Of a stretch of DNA of 47,110 bases, positions 1-8,582 are shown in pieces; position 1 is the first letter of the stretch, and the number at the start of each line of letters is the position of its first letter. This DNA is from Bacillota bacterium. Lineage in GTDB: Bacteria; Bacillota; Desulfitobacteriia; Desulfitobacteriales; JAJXUE01. The notes beneath the pieces were generated by a model. It was not told the DNA's origin, ran no database searches, and worked only from the letters and a program-made list of their open reading frames with translations. Where the stretch lies: assembly GCA_021811155.1 (NCBI GenBank), contig JAJZPO010000014.1, positions 1-47,110 on the forward strand. Reading direction: 5' to 3'. Both the position numbers and the translations under genes were made by a program.

Positions 1-1
1 A

Positions 2-58
2 TCTATTGCTCAAGATCCGGACGTTATTCAACTGACTCAGAGGCAGGGGGTGGGGTGA
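2..58 (+). CDS. 3' end of an unidentified gene (partial)
   Basis: An open frame enters from the left edge in frame 2 and ends at TGA 56-58. Only 18 residues are visible (ending QRQGVG), which is too few to name a family. The stop overlaps the next start as TGATG, the usual sign of translational coupling in an operon. In Bacillus the gene before yqzK-xerD is fur, but the residues seen do not let me confirm or exclude that. Confidence 0.45.
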   Translation, partial: SIAQDPDVIQLTQRQGVG

Positions 59-288
59 TGCGGTACTCTTTCTGGTTCGCCCTGGCTGGACAGGTGGTGC
101 GTTTCCTCATGGTCCTGGCAATCCTCTGGATCCTGGCGCCGCAGCTTTTTGCGGCTTTTCACAACCTATACGAGTACTTGTTCAGTATTGACCGGATACC
201 GAGCGGCAACCCGCTGAAAGTAGAAGTCCCTATGCAGCGGGTAAACCCGCCTGGTCAGCCGGTCTTCCAAGTGAAACGCGTTCCATAA
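58..288 (+). CDS. DUF4227 (YqzK-like) small membrane protein
   Basis: A 76-residue protein with one long hydrophobic segment at about residues 5-35 and a short, proline-rich polar tail. The size, the membrane anchor and the position directly before xerD-deoB-punA match Bacillus yqzK (DUF4227), whose function is not known. The ATG at 58 overlaps the previous stop (TGATG) and has a G-rich ribosome site just upstream (GGGGGTGG, 46-53). A GTG at 55 is the alternative start, adding one residue. The family assignment rests mainly on context and size. Confidence 0.6.
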   Translation: MRYSFWFALAGQVVRFLMVLAILWILAPQLFAAFHNLYEYLFSIDRIPSGNPLKVEVPMQRVNPPGQPVFQVKRVP

Positions 289-365
289 TCCCCAGGCAGG
301 AATTCTCCCTTTGGATGTGGAAATACTCCCCGTCGCCTTTTTAATCCCTGAGAGGGAGTGGGGGC

Positions 366-1256
366 TTGGTTAAGTTAATTGATGAATTTATCCGTCATCT
401 CACAGTTGAAAGGGGCTTGGCGCCCAATACCTGTGCGTCATATAGGCGGGATTTGTCGGATTTGGCCCGTTTCCTGCAGAAGCATCCGGGCTCTGGTCTG
501 GCGGCTGCAAGCAAGCGGGAAATCTTAGCGTATCTCTTGCACCTGCAGCAGCAGGGGAAGGCCCCCGCTACTGTGTCACGACATTTGGCAGCCATACGCA
601 CTTTCTATCGTTTTCTGGTGAATGAGAGCTTGGTGGAGCGGGATCCCTCGGAGAACCTGGAAACACCGAAACTGGCAAAAAGACTGCCTAAAGTCCTGTC
701 CGTCTCGGAGGTGGAACTGTTGCTCGGCCAGCCGAAACCAATTGAGCCGGCAGGCTTAAGGGACAGGGCCATGCTTGAAGTGCTTTACGCCACCGGCATG
801 AGGGTTAGTGAATTAATCAGTCTGACCCTTAACCAGATAAATCTGGAACTTGGCTATGTCCGCTGCATTGGCAAGGGGTCAAAGGAGCGGATTATCCCGC
901 TTGGCAGGAAAGCCAGCAAAAGTTTACGGGAATATTTGGCCAGGGGCAGAGCAAAACTAATCAGGCGGAAGGAGCCAACAGACCTGCTGTTTGTCAACCA
1001 CCACGGCCGGGTTCTGACCCGCCAGGGGTTTTGGAAGATTATCAAAGCATATGCCGCCCAAGCGGGCATAGACAAGCCGATAACCCCTCATACCCTGCGA
1101 CATTCCTTCGCCACCCACTTGTTGGAAAACGGCGCCGATTTACGGTCCGTGCAGGAGATGCTGGGGCATGTGGACATTTCCACCACTCAGATTTATACTC
1201 ATCTGACCCGCAGCCGGCTCAAGGAAGTGTACGCGAAGACCCATCCCAGGGCCTGA
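366..1256 (+). CDS. xerD: Site-specific tyrosine recombinase XerD
   Basis: A 296-residue tyrosine recombinase that, with XerC, resolves chromosome dimers at dif in the cytoplasm. The N-terminal SAM-like core-binding domain covers about residues 1-90 and the catalytic domain about 105-290. All catalytic residues are visible: Arg146 (ATGMRVSEL), Lys170 (GKGSKER), His242 and Arg245 (HTLRHSFATHLL), His268 (LGH) and the nucleophile Tyr277 (IYTH). The start is TTG at 366 behind a GAGGGAGTGGGGG ribosome site. Placement before deoB and punA repeats the Bacillus ripX-drm-punA order and supports the housekeeping recombinase over a phage integrase. XerC is the only close alternative. Confidence 0.93.
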   Translation: MVKLIDEFIRHLTVERGLAPNTCASYRRDLSDLARFLQKHPGSGLAAASKREILAYLLHLQQQGKAPATVSRHLAAIRTFYRFLVNESLVERDPSENLETPKLAKRLPKVLSVSEVELLLGQPKPIEPAGLRDRAMLEVLYATGMRVSELISLTLNQINLELGYVRCIGKGSKERIIPLGRKASKSLREYLARGRAKLIRRKEPTDLLFVNHHGRVLTRQGFWKIIKAYAAQAGIDKPITPHTLRHSFATHLLENGADLRSVQEMLGHVDISTTQIYTHLTRSRLKEVYAKTHPRA

Positions 1257-1311
1257 GCGCCGCTTTGGGGCAGGCCCGCGGGAACGACATCAAGGAAGGC
1301 GGGAGCACAGA

Positions 1312-2487
1312 TTGGATTCTAGACGTGTTGTGATAATGGTACTGGACAGTGTGGGTATCGGGGACCTCCCTGATGCCCATCTTTATGACAGTGAGGGCAG
1401 CAATACCCTGGCTAACACTGCCCGGGCTGTAGGCGGGCTCAGCCTGCCGCACCTTGGGGAAATGGGCTTGGGCAACATCCACCCGATTCTGGGTGTGTCT
1501 GCCGGGGTGCAGGCCACAGGGGCTTTTGGTAAAATGGCAGAGCGTTCTCCCGGCAAAGATACGATAACAGGCCATTGGGAAATGGCGGGAATCGTGCTGG
1601 AACATCCCTTCGTTACCTTCCCACAGGGTTTCCCCGCAGACTTTTTGCATGCCTATGAAAAGGAAATCGGCAGGGCAGTACTGGGTAACAAGGTGGCCTC
1701 GGGCACCGAGATCATCAAGGAACTCGGTGCGGAACATATTGCAACGGGCAAGCCTATCGTCTATACTTCCGCTGACAGTGTGTTTCAGGTAGCGGCCCAT
1801 GAGGAAATCATCCCGCTCGAAGACCTTTACCGGATTTGTCAGGTTGCTAGGGAGATGCTGGTCGGACCGTTGAATGTTGCCCGGGTTATTGCCCGGCCTT
1901 TTGTGGGAACGGCGCCAGACAATTTCCAACGCACACCCAACAGGCATGATTTTGCTGTTTTACCGCCGGACAAAATCTTGCACCAGTACCTGGCTGAAGC
2001 CGGTTGGGAAGTAATGGCGGTGGGGAAAATCAAGGACATCTACCACGGGCTGGGTATCACCCAGCACCGGCCTGTAAAAAGCAACATGGACGCGGTGGAC
2101 CAATTATTGTGGTTTTTGGACCAGGGAACTCCCGGATTGATCATGGCTAATCTGGTAGACTTCGACATGGTGTATGGACACCGGAACAACGCAGCGGGGT
2201 ATGCGCACGCTCTGGAAGAGGTGGACGCACGCATGCAGGAAATTCTCGCCCGTCTGCGGCAAGATGACCTGTTATTTATTTCGGCAGATCATGGTTGCGA
2301 CCCTACCACATCCAGTACGGACCATTCGCGGGAATATGTACCCCTGCTGGTATGGGGAGAAAGTGTCCGTGCCAATGTTAATCTCGGAATCCGGTCAAGT
2401 TTTGCCGATTTGGGAGCCACGGCAGCAGAACTGCTGGGTGTCACACTGCCTGTCGGGGAAAGCTTTCTCAAAGAAATTGTGAAATAA
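1312..2487 (+). CDS. deoB: Phosphopentomutase
   Basis: A 391-residue phosphopentomutase (Drm) that interconverts ribose or deoxyribose 1-phosphate and 5-phosphate, linking nucleoside phosphorolysis to central metabolism. It has the alkaline-phosphatase-fold metal ligands: Asp12 in LDSVG, the phosphorylated Thr84 in GKDTITGHWE, a DFDMVYGHR motif, and ADHGCDPT...DHSRE near the C-terminus. The length matches the family (about 390). The start is TTG 1312 behind AAGGAAGGCGGG. The stop is 12 bases before punA, so the two salvage genes are almost certainly co-transcribed. Confidence 0.95.
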   Translation: MDSRRVVIMVLDSVGIGDLPDAHLYDSEGSNTLANTARAVGGLSLPHLGEMGLGNIHPILGVSAGVQATGAFGKMAERSPGKDTITGHWEMAGIVLEHPFVTFPQGFPADFLHAYEKEIGRAVLGNKVASGTEIIKELGAEHIATGKPIVYTSADSVFQVAAHEEIIPLEDLYRICQVAREMLVGPLNVARVIARPFVGTAPDNFQRTPNRHDFAVLPPDKILHQYLAEAGWEVMAVGKIKDIYHGLGITQHRPVKSNMDAVDQLLWFLDQGTPGLIMANLVDFDMVYGHRNNAAGYAHALEEVDARMQEILARLRQDDLLFISADHGCDPTTSSTDHSREYVPLLVWGESVRANVNLGIRSSFADLGATAAELLGVTLPVGESFLKEIVK

Positions 2488-2499
2488 GGAGAAGGGTCA

Positions 2500-3321
2500 A
2501 TGGAAAACTTACGTACCAAATTACAGGAAACATTATCCTTCCTGTCCTCCAAACTTCCAGCTAAGCCGAGGGTGGGTTTGATTCTGGGCTCTGGCCTGGG
2601 GGAACTGGTGCAGGAAATCAGCGGCCCCCTGGCCGTACCTTACAGGGACATACCCCATTTTCCCGTTTCCACAGTGGAAGGACATGCAGGACAACTGGTT
2701 TTTGGCCGTTTGCAGGGATGTGAAGTGGTGGCAATGCAGGGCAGGTTTCACCTCTACGAGGGATACCAGGCCAAAGAGGTGGTTTACCCTGTCTGGATTA
2801 TGCGCCAACTGGGGGTGGAGACGCTCATTGTCACGAATGCCGCCGGAGGGGTGAATACAGAATTTCGGCCCGGTGATCTGGTGCTGATAAGAGACCATAT
2901 CAACCTTACCGGGACAAACCCCCTGATTGGAGTTAATTATCCTGAATTGGGTCCGCGTTTCCCTGATATGTCTGAAGCCTATGACCCGGCTCTGCGGGAG
3001 CTGGCTTTCAGGGCGGCAGGGGAAGCAGGGATCAAGCTTGGAGAAGGAGTGTACTGCGCTCTTCTGGGTCCCAGCTATGAAACTCCTGCGGAAATTCGTT
3101 ATCTGAGGTCCATCGGGGGAGACCAGGTGGGCATGAGTTCGGCCCTGGAAGTGATAGCGGCCAACCACTGCGGCCTGAGGGTGCTGGGGATTTCCTGCAT
3201 CACCAACATGGCGGCGGGAATCCTGCCCGTTAAGCTCAATCACGCCGAAGTCATAGAAACGGCAGACCGGATCAAGGAAACCTTTAAAGCTCTCATTACT
3301 GCCATAGTAAAGAAACTTTAG
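2500..3321 (+). CDS. punA: Purine nucleoside phosphorylase
   Basis: A 273-residue trimeric-type purine nucleoside phosphorylase that splits purine (deoxy)nucleosides with phosphate into base and pentose 1-phosphate. Visible family motifs are the phosphate-binding GSGLG near residue 30, MQGRFHLYEGY, the VTNAAGG segment, the GMSSALEVIAA stretch with the glutamate of the base site, and ITNMAAG. The start ATG follows AAGGAGAAG. It sits between deoB and pdp, so the three genes form a nucleoside salvage set feeding pentose 1-phosphates to DeoB. Confidence 0.95.
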   Translation: MENLRTKLQETLSFLSSKLPAKPRVGLILGSGLGELVQEISGPLAVPYRDIPHFPVSTVEGHAGQLVFGRLQGCEVVAMQGRFHLYEGYQAKEVVYPVWIMRQLGVETLIVTNAAGGVNTEFRPGDLVLIRDHINLTGTNPLIGVNYPELGPRFPDMSEAYDPALRELAFRAAGEAGIKLGEGVYCALLGPSYETPAEIRYLRSIGGDQVGMSSALEVIAANHCGLRVLGISCITNMAAGILPVKLNHAEVIETADRIKETFKALITAIVKKL

Positions 3322-3378
3322 CTTCAAAATAAGCGGATTTACGCTTAAACATTCTGAATTCTGAGAGGTGTGAACGTG

Positions 3379-4704
3379 GTGCGCGCTTATGATATTATAG
3401 CCAGGAAGCGGGACGGGGGAGAACTGAGCCGGGAGGAAATAGAGTTTTTGGTACAGGGCTTTACTTCCGGCGAGGTGAAGGACTATCAGATGTCGGCCTG
3501 GGCCATGGCTGTGTTTTTCCGCGGCATGAATCCGCGGGAGACCGCCGACCTGACCATGGCCATGGTGCACAGCGGCGATATGCTTGACTTAACAGACATC
3601 AAAGGGGTCAAGGTTGACAAGCACAGCACAGGCGGAGTCGGGGATAAGACTACCCTGGTCCTGGCCCCTCTGGTTGCTGCCGCAGATGTAAGTGTAGCCA
3701 AGATGTCCGGACGGGGGCTGGGCCATACCGGGGGCACGCTGGACAAGCTGGAAGCCATTCCGGGTTTTCGGGTAGAACTTTCCCGCCAGGAATTTACTGA
3801 CAATGTCAACAGGAGCAAAATTGCCGTAGCCGGACAGAGCGGCAACCTGGTGCCGGCAGACAAAAAACTCTACGCCCTGAGGGATGTAACTGCTACAGTA
3901 AATTCCATTCCTTTAATCGCCAGCAGCGTGATGAGCAAGAAAATCGCCGCTGGGGCGGATGGAATAGTCCTGGATGTGAAGACAGGCAGCGGGGCTTTCA
4001 TGAAAACCGTTGACGAATCATTTGCTCTTGCCAAGGCTATGGTGAAAATCGGCAGTCTGGTTGGCAGGAATACCACGGCTTTGGTTACAGACATGGATCA
4101 ACCTTTGGGACTGACAGTTGGCAATGCCCTCGAAGTGAAGGAAGCCATTGCTACGCTCAAAGGGGAGGGACCGGAGGACCTGACAGAACTGTGCCTGGCT
4201 TTGGGCAGCGAAATGCTGGTGCTTGCCGGAGTGAGCACGGACAGCGGTCAAGCGCGTGAGCGCTTGCTGCAAGTGATCAAGAGCGGGGCGGCCCTGGAGA
4301 AGTTCAAGGAATTTGTTGCTGCTCAGGGAGGGAATCCTGGGGTTGCGGATGAATCCGGACTCCTGCCTGAAGCCCAGTATGTCCTGCCTGTTCTGGCTGA
4401 AAAGAGCGGTTTTGTCCAAGCTATTGCTGCCGAAGCCGTGGGCCGGTGCGCCATGGTCCTCGGGGCCGGCAGGGAGACGAAAGATAGCCCCATAGACTTA
4501 GGCGTGGGTGTAGTTTTGGTCAAGAAGCGCGGCAGCCAGGTTAAAGCAGGAGAAGTTCTGGCCTATATTCATGCAAATGACTCATCAAAGGTGCCCCAGG
4601 CAGTCCTGGAAATAAAAACGGCGTACTCTGTGCAGGATGAGTCTCCTGCCCGGGTCCCACTGGTATACGGAAGGGTTACATCCTCTGGGACTTCCCGGTT
4701 CTAA
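3379..4704 (+). CDS. pdp: Pyrimidine-nucleoside phosphorylase
   Basis: A 441-residue class II pyrimidine or thymidine phosphorylase that splits uridine, thymidine and deoxyuridine with phosphate. The family signature [16 protein letters not shown] is present, as are [10 protein letters not shown] (phosphate site) and a C-terminal barrel-sandwich domain. Three in-frame GTGs lie at 3370, 3376 and 3379. GAGAGGTG at 3363-3370 is best spaced for 3379, and that start gives MRAYDII, aligned with the Bacillus N-terminus. A 48-base gap after punA has no visible terminator, so it is probably in the same operon. Confidence 0.94.
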   Translation: MRAYDIIARKRDGGELSREEIEFLVQGFTSGEVKDYQMSAWAMAVFFRGMNPRETADLTMAMVHSGDMLDLTDIKGVKVDKHSTGGVGDKTTLVLAPLVAAADVSVAKMSGRGLGHTGGTLDKLEAIPGFRVELSRQEFTDNVNRSKIAVAGQSGNLVPADKKLYALRDVTATVNSIPLIASSVMSKKIAAGADGIVLDVKTGSGAFMKTVDESFALAKAMVKIGSLVGRNTTALVTDMDQPLGLTVGNALEVKEAIATLKGEGPEDLTELCLALGSEMLVLAGVSTDSGQARERLLQVIKSGAALEKFKEFVAAQGGNPGVADESGLLPEAQYVLPVLAEKSGFVQAIAAEAVGRCAMVLGAGRETKDSPIDLGVGVVLVKKRGSQVKAGEVLAYIHANDSSKVPQAVLEIKTAYSVQDESPARVPLVYGRVTSSGTSRF

Positions 4705-4763
4705 CTGCCCGCCGGCCCGGATATAGTAGTTTGTAAAACGGGTCTAAAAAGGGATGAGCGGAT

Positions 4764-5264
4764 GTGGGCAAAAAAACCACTCCCTGGAGAAGAAAGCCCA
4801 AAGTAAGGCAGTTGGACGCAGACATTAATACATCCATGAGTTTTGCTGTCGTGGGCAGCCCGGAAAAGTTCAGGCCCAGATTCCATGCCTATAAAGTATA
4901 CAGGTTGTTAAAGGGTCTTGGGGCAGAGGTGTATGCCGTCTCTGCCGGGTTAAACAAAATTGAGAAGGATAAGGTCTTTCCCAGCCTTTTGTCGCTGCCC
5001 AAGCCGGTTGATGTACTCATACCATGCCTGCCGGCGCAATTTTCCCTAAGTATGGTTGATGAGGCTAACAAGGCTGGATTCAGGAAGGTCTGGTTTCAAA
5101 ACCGTACCCTCTCCAAAGAGGCTTTTGAGTATTGTCAAGCCAATGAAATCCAGATTATCGAAGGCTGTGCCCTAAGGTATCAGGACTTTGGCAGTATCCT
5201 GAAGTTTGTGCACCCTTGTTACTGGCACGGCAAAACAATCGCCTACAAGCAAAAATACCTGTAA
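4764..5264 (+). CDS. CoA-binding domain protein (YccU-like)
   Basis: A 166-residue protein. After a basic N-terminus of about 25 residues there is a Rossmann-type CoA-binding fold: FAVVGSPEKFRPRFHAYKVYRLL near the start, then VDVLIPCLP, VWFQN and IIEGCALRY. These match the small succinyl-CoA-synthetase-like CoA-binding domain (YccU family), whose physiological role is mostly unknown. The start is GTG 4764 shortly after GGATGAGCGGATG. It lies between pdp and dacF; I see no functional link to either. It is intact and of normal length for the family. Confidence 0.75.
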   Translation: MGKKTTPWRRKPKVRQLDADINTSMSFAVVGSPEKFRPRFHAYKVYRLLKGLGAEVYAVSAGLNKIEKDKVFPSLLSLPKPVDVLIPCLPAQFSLSMVDEANKAGFRKVWFQNRTLSKEAFEYCQANEIQIIEGCALRYQDFGSILKFVHPCYWHGKTIAYKQKYL

Positions 5265-5292
5265 ATTATCCCCTCTTGGTCTGGACATACTA
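5262..5292 (+). promoter_or_regulatory. Possible forespore (sigma-F/G type) promoter of dacF
   Basis: CATACTA at 5286-5292 matches the -10 consensus of sigma-G and resembles that of sigma-F. GTAAATTA at 5262-5269 is a weak -35 candidate at roughly the right distance. In Bacillus dacF is transcribed by sigma-F in the forespore, which fits. The -35 match is poor, so this is tentative. Confidence 0.4.
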
Positions 5293-5322
5293 ACGTTAAA
5301 ACAGATCCAGGGGGGAATTTTT

Positions 5323-6456
5323 ATGCGTAAAATTGCCTTGTTGCTGGCTTTCAGTCTCCTGGTTAGCTTGGTGCCTGCCCCGGTATTTGGGGCGGAGGTG
5401 GAAACCGAAGCGGTATCCGCGATTCTCATGGACGCTGCCAGCGGCCAGATTCTATTTGAAAAGGAAGCTCACAAACGCCTGCCGCCTGCCAGCGTAACCA
5501 AGCTGATGACATTGCTGGTTGCCGTTGAAGCGGTAGAGTCAGGCAGAGTTAAGCTTACGGATAAGGTTACAGCCAGCGAGAACGCCTGGAAATTGGGCGG
5601 GTCCCAGATTTACCTGGAACCCGGTGAGACTTTTTCACTGGAACAGATGCTCATTGCCATTTCGGCCGGCTCAGCGAATGATGCCTGCGTCGCCGTGGCG
5701 GAACACATCAGCGGCACCCACGAAGCTTTTGTGGAAGAAATGAACAATAAGGCCAAAGAATTGGGTCTGAAAGACACGCACTTTGTCAATGCCTACGGCC
5801 TGCCGGCAGAAGGCCACTATACCAGCGCCTATGACCTGGCTGTCATGGGCAGATATGCCCTGCGCTATCCACTTCTGACCAAGCTGACAAGCATCAAGGA
5901 ATACGACCTGCGGGACGGCAAGTTCAAATTGTGGAATACCAATAAGCTTTTGTGGTGGTACAAGGGAACAGACGGCTTTAAGACAGGCTGGACAACGGAA
6001 GCCCATTACTGTCTCGCCTCCACGGTGGAACGGGACGGCTTCCGGATGATTGCCGTGGTAATGGGCGTGCCCAAACCCAAGGGACACTTCTCCGAGTCCA
6101 TGAAGCTCTATAACTGGGGCTTTGCCAAATACCAGTTCAAACAGCTCGCCGCCGCGAATACCCGCCAGGGTGTGGTCAAGGTTAAAAAGGGCACAGCGCT
6201 CGAAGTCGATGCGGTGACCCCTGCCAGGTTCGGCGTAGTGGTGGAAAAGGGTAAAGACAAGGACTACTGGGTGGAAACCAAGCTGGCCAACGGAGTAATT
6301 GCCCCGGTGCAAAAAGGGCAGAAACTGGGTGAACTGATACTGCACAAAGGCAAAGCAGAGGTGGCCAGGACGGACCTGGTTGCCGGCAGCTCGGTCCCCA
6401 AAGCCAACCTGTTACAGGAAATGAAGCGGGTATTCCAAGGGGTATTCAGCTACTGA
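5323..6456 (+). CDS. dacF: D-alanyl-D-alanine carboxypeptidase DacF
   Basis: A 377-residue secreted, low-molecular-weight penicillin-binding protein that trims the terminal D-Ala from peptidoglycan stem peptides; in spore formers DacF acts on spore wall peptidoglycan from the forespore side. A signal peptide covers residues 1-23 (basic start, hydrophobic core, FGA cleavage region). The active-site motifs are Ser57-Val-Thr-Lys60, Ser117-Ala-Asn119 and Lys220-Thr-Gly, followed by the C-terminal beta-sandwich (PBP5_C) domain. ATG 5323 is chosen because it follows a strong AGGGGGG ribosome site and begins the signal peptide; an upstream in-frame extension lacks both. It runs head-to-head into sigF, unlike in Bacillus where spoIIA follows co-directionally. 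Confidence 0.93.
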   Translation: MRKIALLLAFSLLVSLVPAPVFGAEVETEAVSAILMDAASGQILFEKEAHKRLPPASVTKLMTLLVAVEAVESGRVKLTDKVTASENAWKLGGSQIYLEPGETFSLEQMLIAISAGSANDACVAVAEHISGTHEAFVEEMNNKAKELGLKDTHFVNAYGLPAEGHYTSAYDLAVMGRYALRYPLLTKLTSIKEYDLRDGKFKLWNTNKLLWWYKGTDGFKTGWTTEAHYCLASTVERDGFRMIAVVMGVPKPKGHFSESMKLYNWGFAKYQFKQLAAANTRQGVVKVKKGTALEVDAVTPARFGVVVEKGKDKDYWVETKLANGVIAPVQKGQKLGELILHKGKAEVARTDLVAGSSVPKANLLQEMKRVFQGVFSY

Positions 6457-6505
6457 ACATTTTGATCTGCTGGGAGTAAGTGATGATCCTGAACAAACTA
6501 ATAGA

Positions 6506-6524
6506 GGGGTGGTAAAACCACCCT
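6506..6524. terminator. Hairpin between convergent dacF and sigF
   Basis: An 8-bp stem (GGGGTGGT / ACCACCCT with one G-T pair) around a 3-base loop lies between the converging dacF and sigF stops. Neither side has a good T-run, so it may be a weak bidirectional terminator or only a hairpin. Confidence 0.45.
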
Positions 6525-6559
6525 CCTAGGATTCTGGTTTGAAACAGCCAAACCGTTCT

Positions 6560-7339
6560 TTAGTCCCCGTCTTCGGCCGGTTGCAGGTACTCCCGGATCC
6601 TTTTCAAGGCTACTCTCTCGATACGGGACACTTGAACCTGGGATAAACCGATAATCCCTGCCACTTCATTTTGAGTTTTGTCCTGAAAAAAGCGCAACAA
6701 GATAACTTGGCGTTCCCGTGGGGGCAGCTTTTCAACCACTTCTTTCAGGGTCAGGTTTTCAAACCATTCGTCCTGCTTGTCCGCAGAGAGTTGGTCCAAG
6801 ACGAAAATCGGGTCGCTGTCATCCTGGTAGAGGGTTTCATGAATCGACGTGGGAGATTGCACAGCTTCAAAGGCTGTTACAATATCCTCCCTGGGGACAT
6901 TGAGCGAGTTGGAAATCTCGGCCAATGTGGGTTCGCGTCCTAACTCTTTCGTTAGGCTTTCTTTCGAGCGGTTCGCTTTGTAAGCCAGTTCTTTATAAGA
7001 ACGGGAGACTTTTACCGGGTTGTCATCCCGCAAGAAACGGCGGATTTCACCGATAATCATGGGTACGGCATAGGTCGAAAACTTAACGTTGTAATTGAAG
7101 TCGAACTTGTCGATGGCCTTAATCAGGCCGATGGTGCCGATTTGAAACAGGTCTTCCAATTCGTAACCCCGGTGGGCGAATCTCTGCACCAAATTAAAAA
7201 TCAGCTTGAGGTTGCAGTTTACCAGCCTGTCCCTGGCTTCCTGGCTGCCGGCCTTGGCCTGGTGGAGCAAGTCCGTCATCTCATGGTCCGAAAGCAGGGG
7301 GAAGCGGGGGAGATTCATTTCAGTGAGCCTACCGTTCAT
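6560..7339 (-). CDS. sigF: RNA polymerase sporulation sigma factor SigF
   Basis: A 259-residue sigma-70-family protein, the first forespore-specific sigma factor. Region 2 is clear (LEDLFQIGTIGLIKAIDKFDFNYNVKFSTYA, which includes the -10 recognition helix), then region 3 (RSKESLTKELGREPTLAEIS), and region 4 with its helix-turn-helix (TQNEVAGIIGLSQVQVSRIERVALKRIR). The start has an AAGGAGG site on the minus strand. It is the third gene of spoIIAA-spoIIAB-sigF, held inactive by SpoIIAB and released by dephosphorylated SpoIIAA. SigG is the close alternative but the operon settles it as SigF. Confidence 0.95.
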   Translation of the reverse strand: MNGRLTEMNLPRFPLLSDHEMTDLLHQAKAGSQEARDRLVNCNLKLIFNLVQRFAHRGYELEDLFQIGTIGLIKAIDKFDFNYNVKFSTYAVPMIIGEIRRFLRDDNPVKVSRSYKELAYKANRSKESLTKELGREPTLAEISNSLNVPREDIVTAFEAVQSPTSIHETLYQDDSDPIFVLDQLSADKQDEWFENLTLKEVVEKLPPRERQVILLRFFQDKTQNEVAGIIGLSQVQVSRIERVALKRIREYLQPAEDGD

Positions 7340-7351
7340 TGCTCATCCTCC

Positions 7352-7798
7352 TTAATTCTGGGAGGAATTGAATGTACCGGCATCGCTGCTGATTTTTTTG
7401 ACCAATGTCACTGTAGTGCCTTTGCCCGGTTCGGAGTCAACCTGTAAATCATCCATGAAAGATTGCATGAACACAAACCCCAGTCCCATCCGGTCCGGTT
7501 CAGTGCTATAGGCCGGCTCCATAGCTTTCTGAATATCCGCAATCCCTTTGCCCATATCGCTTATTCTGATTACCAGGCTGTCTGTGTCCTGCCAGGCTTC
7601 CAGGATAACTATACCTGAAGGAACCGCGCTGTAGGCGTGGATGATGGAATTGGAAACAGCCTCCGACACTGCTACCTTCAGTTCTTCTATGTCACTAAGC
7701 GTAAAGTTCAACTGGCCGGCAAGAGAGGCAATCACCAGGCGGGCCAGGGCCACATTTTCGCCGATGCCGGTAAACTCCAGTCTGATTTTGTTCTCCAT
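7352..7798 (-). CDS. spoIIAB: Anti-sigma-F factor / serine kinase SpoIIAB
   Basis: A 148-residue GHKL-fold protein that binds and inhibits sigma-F and phosphorylates SpoIIAA. The N-box (SEAVSNSIIHAY), the G1 box (DMGKGI) and the G2 box (RMGLGF) of the ATP site are visible. The start codon follows two bases after the spoIIAA stop, with GGGAGG inside the spoIIAA tail as ribosome site. The sigF start is 12 bases downstream, so inhibitor and sigma factor are made in step. Confidence 0.95.
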   Translation of the reverse strand: MENKIRLEFTGIGENVALARLVIASLAGQLNFTLSDIEELKVAVSEAVSNSIIHAYSAVPSGIVILEAWQDTDSLVIRISDMGKGIADIQKAMEPAYSTEPDRMGLGFVFMQSFMDDLQVDSEPGKGTTVTLVKKISSDAGTFNSSQN

Positions 7799-7800
7799 GT

Positions 7801-8145
7801 TTAAGCCTCCCTTACAGCTTCGAGAGCCTGCTTTTCGCTTTCGTAAAACCGGATTATTTTTTGGATGCCGGAGAGTTCAAGAATTTTGCGCACCGGAGGC
7901 CGGGCTGCGGCAATCCACAGTTTCCCGCCCGATTGGCTGAGTTTCTTGTACCTGCCGATTATCACTCCCAAGCCCGAGCTGTCGATGAAAGACACCCCGC
8001 CCAGGTTGATAACCAGATTGCGCACTTGGCGCCGTTCCAGCTCAGGGTCTACTACGCGGCGGAACTCTTCGGCAGTTACCAGGTCAAATTCGCCAGCTAT
8101 TTTGATTACCAGGGTGTCTCGGTGGTATTTCTTCTCTAGATTCAT
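7801..8145 (-). CDS. spoIIAA: Anti-anti-sigma factor SpoIIAA
   Basis: A 114-residue STAS-domain protein that, when unphosphorylated, frees sigma-F from SpoIIAB. The phosphorylation motif IDSSGLG is present; Ser56 corresponds to Bacillus Ser58. It is the first gene of the operon, with an AGGAGGT site before ATG on the minus strand. I could not find a convincing sigma-H promoter immediately upstream: the 5' side runs at once into the repeat cluster at 8183-8493. Confidence 0.95.
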   Translation of the reverse strand: MNLEKKYHRDTLVIKIAGEFDLVTAEEFRRVVDPELERRQVRNLVINLGGVSFIDSSGLGVIIGRYKKLSQSGGKLWIAAARPPVRKILELSGIQKIIRFYESEKQALEAVREA

Positions 8146-8182
8146 AGTGGTAGACCTCCTATATCTTACGGGCTGCTCTTGA

Positions 8183-8493
8183 GGGTCGGAATACAGAAGA
8201 CAATCTCAAAAGTCGCACTCTGGGGTCGGAATACAGAATAACCCTGGCCGCCTTGCGGGACCCAGAATGAAATGAAAGAATCCATGCCGCATCGCGGCAT
8301 AGTTGAGCGAGGGAAATCTCTGACCGAATTTCAAGGCAAGATATCATGAGATGACATCATTCTCCATTCTGAATTCTGTATTCCGACCCAAAAGAAAGAC
8401 TCCTGTGGCCGATTTCTGTATTCCGACCCAAAAGAAAGACTTCTATGGCTGAGTTCTGTATTCCGACCAGCAAGAAAGACTTCGCTGGCTAAC
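8183..8493. repeat. Cluster of 40-bp-spaced direct and inverted repeats
   Basis: The gap between divergent spoIIAA and the LCP gene (8146-8582) holds no gene. A 16-base core (TTCTGTATTCCGACCC) occurs at 8374, 8414 and, slightly changed, 8454, each followed by AAGAAAGACT, making three tandem 40-bp units. The reverse complement of the core occurs at 8183-8198 and 8223-8238, also 40 bp apart. The element is thus a large imperfect inverted repeat with a small ATGCCGC/GCGGCAT hairpin (near 8282-8299) in its middle. A related unit tail recurs at 43375-43403. Confidence 0.8.
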
Positions 8494-8582
8494 TCATGAG
8501 TTATTCTCGCTTTAGCAGTGTTATCCCTGCTGAAAACTGGAAATAAATTCTAATAACATTGTCGATTATTGGAGGTGGTGGC

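Noticed and set aside
1219-1947. 242-residue minus-strand open frame
   Set aside because: It is antisense to deoB; the deoB frame has full family motifs and the minus-strand translation has none.
2533-3570. 345-residue minus-strand open frame
   Set aside because: Antisense to punA and the start of pdp, His/Gln-rich composition typical of a shadow frame.
6470-6560. Strong bidirectional terminator between dacF and sigF
   Set aside because: The hairpin is real but lacks a T-run on either strand, so I kept it only at moderate confidence.
8374-8493. CRISPR array
   Set aside because: The 40-bp units are contiguous tandem repeats without unique spacers, inverted copies occur nearby, and no cas genes are seen.
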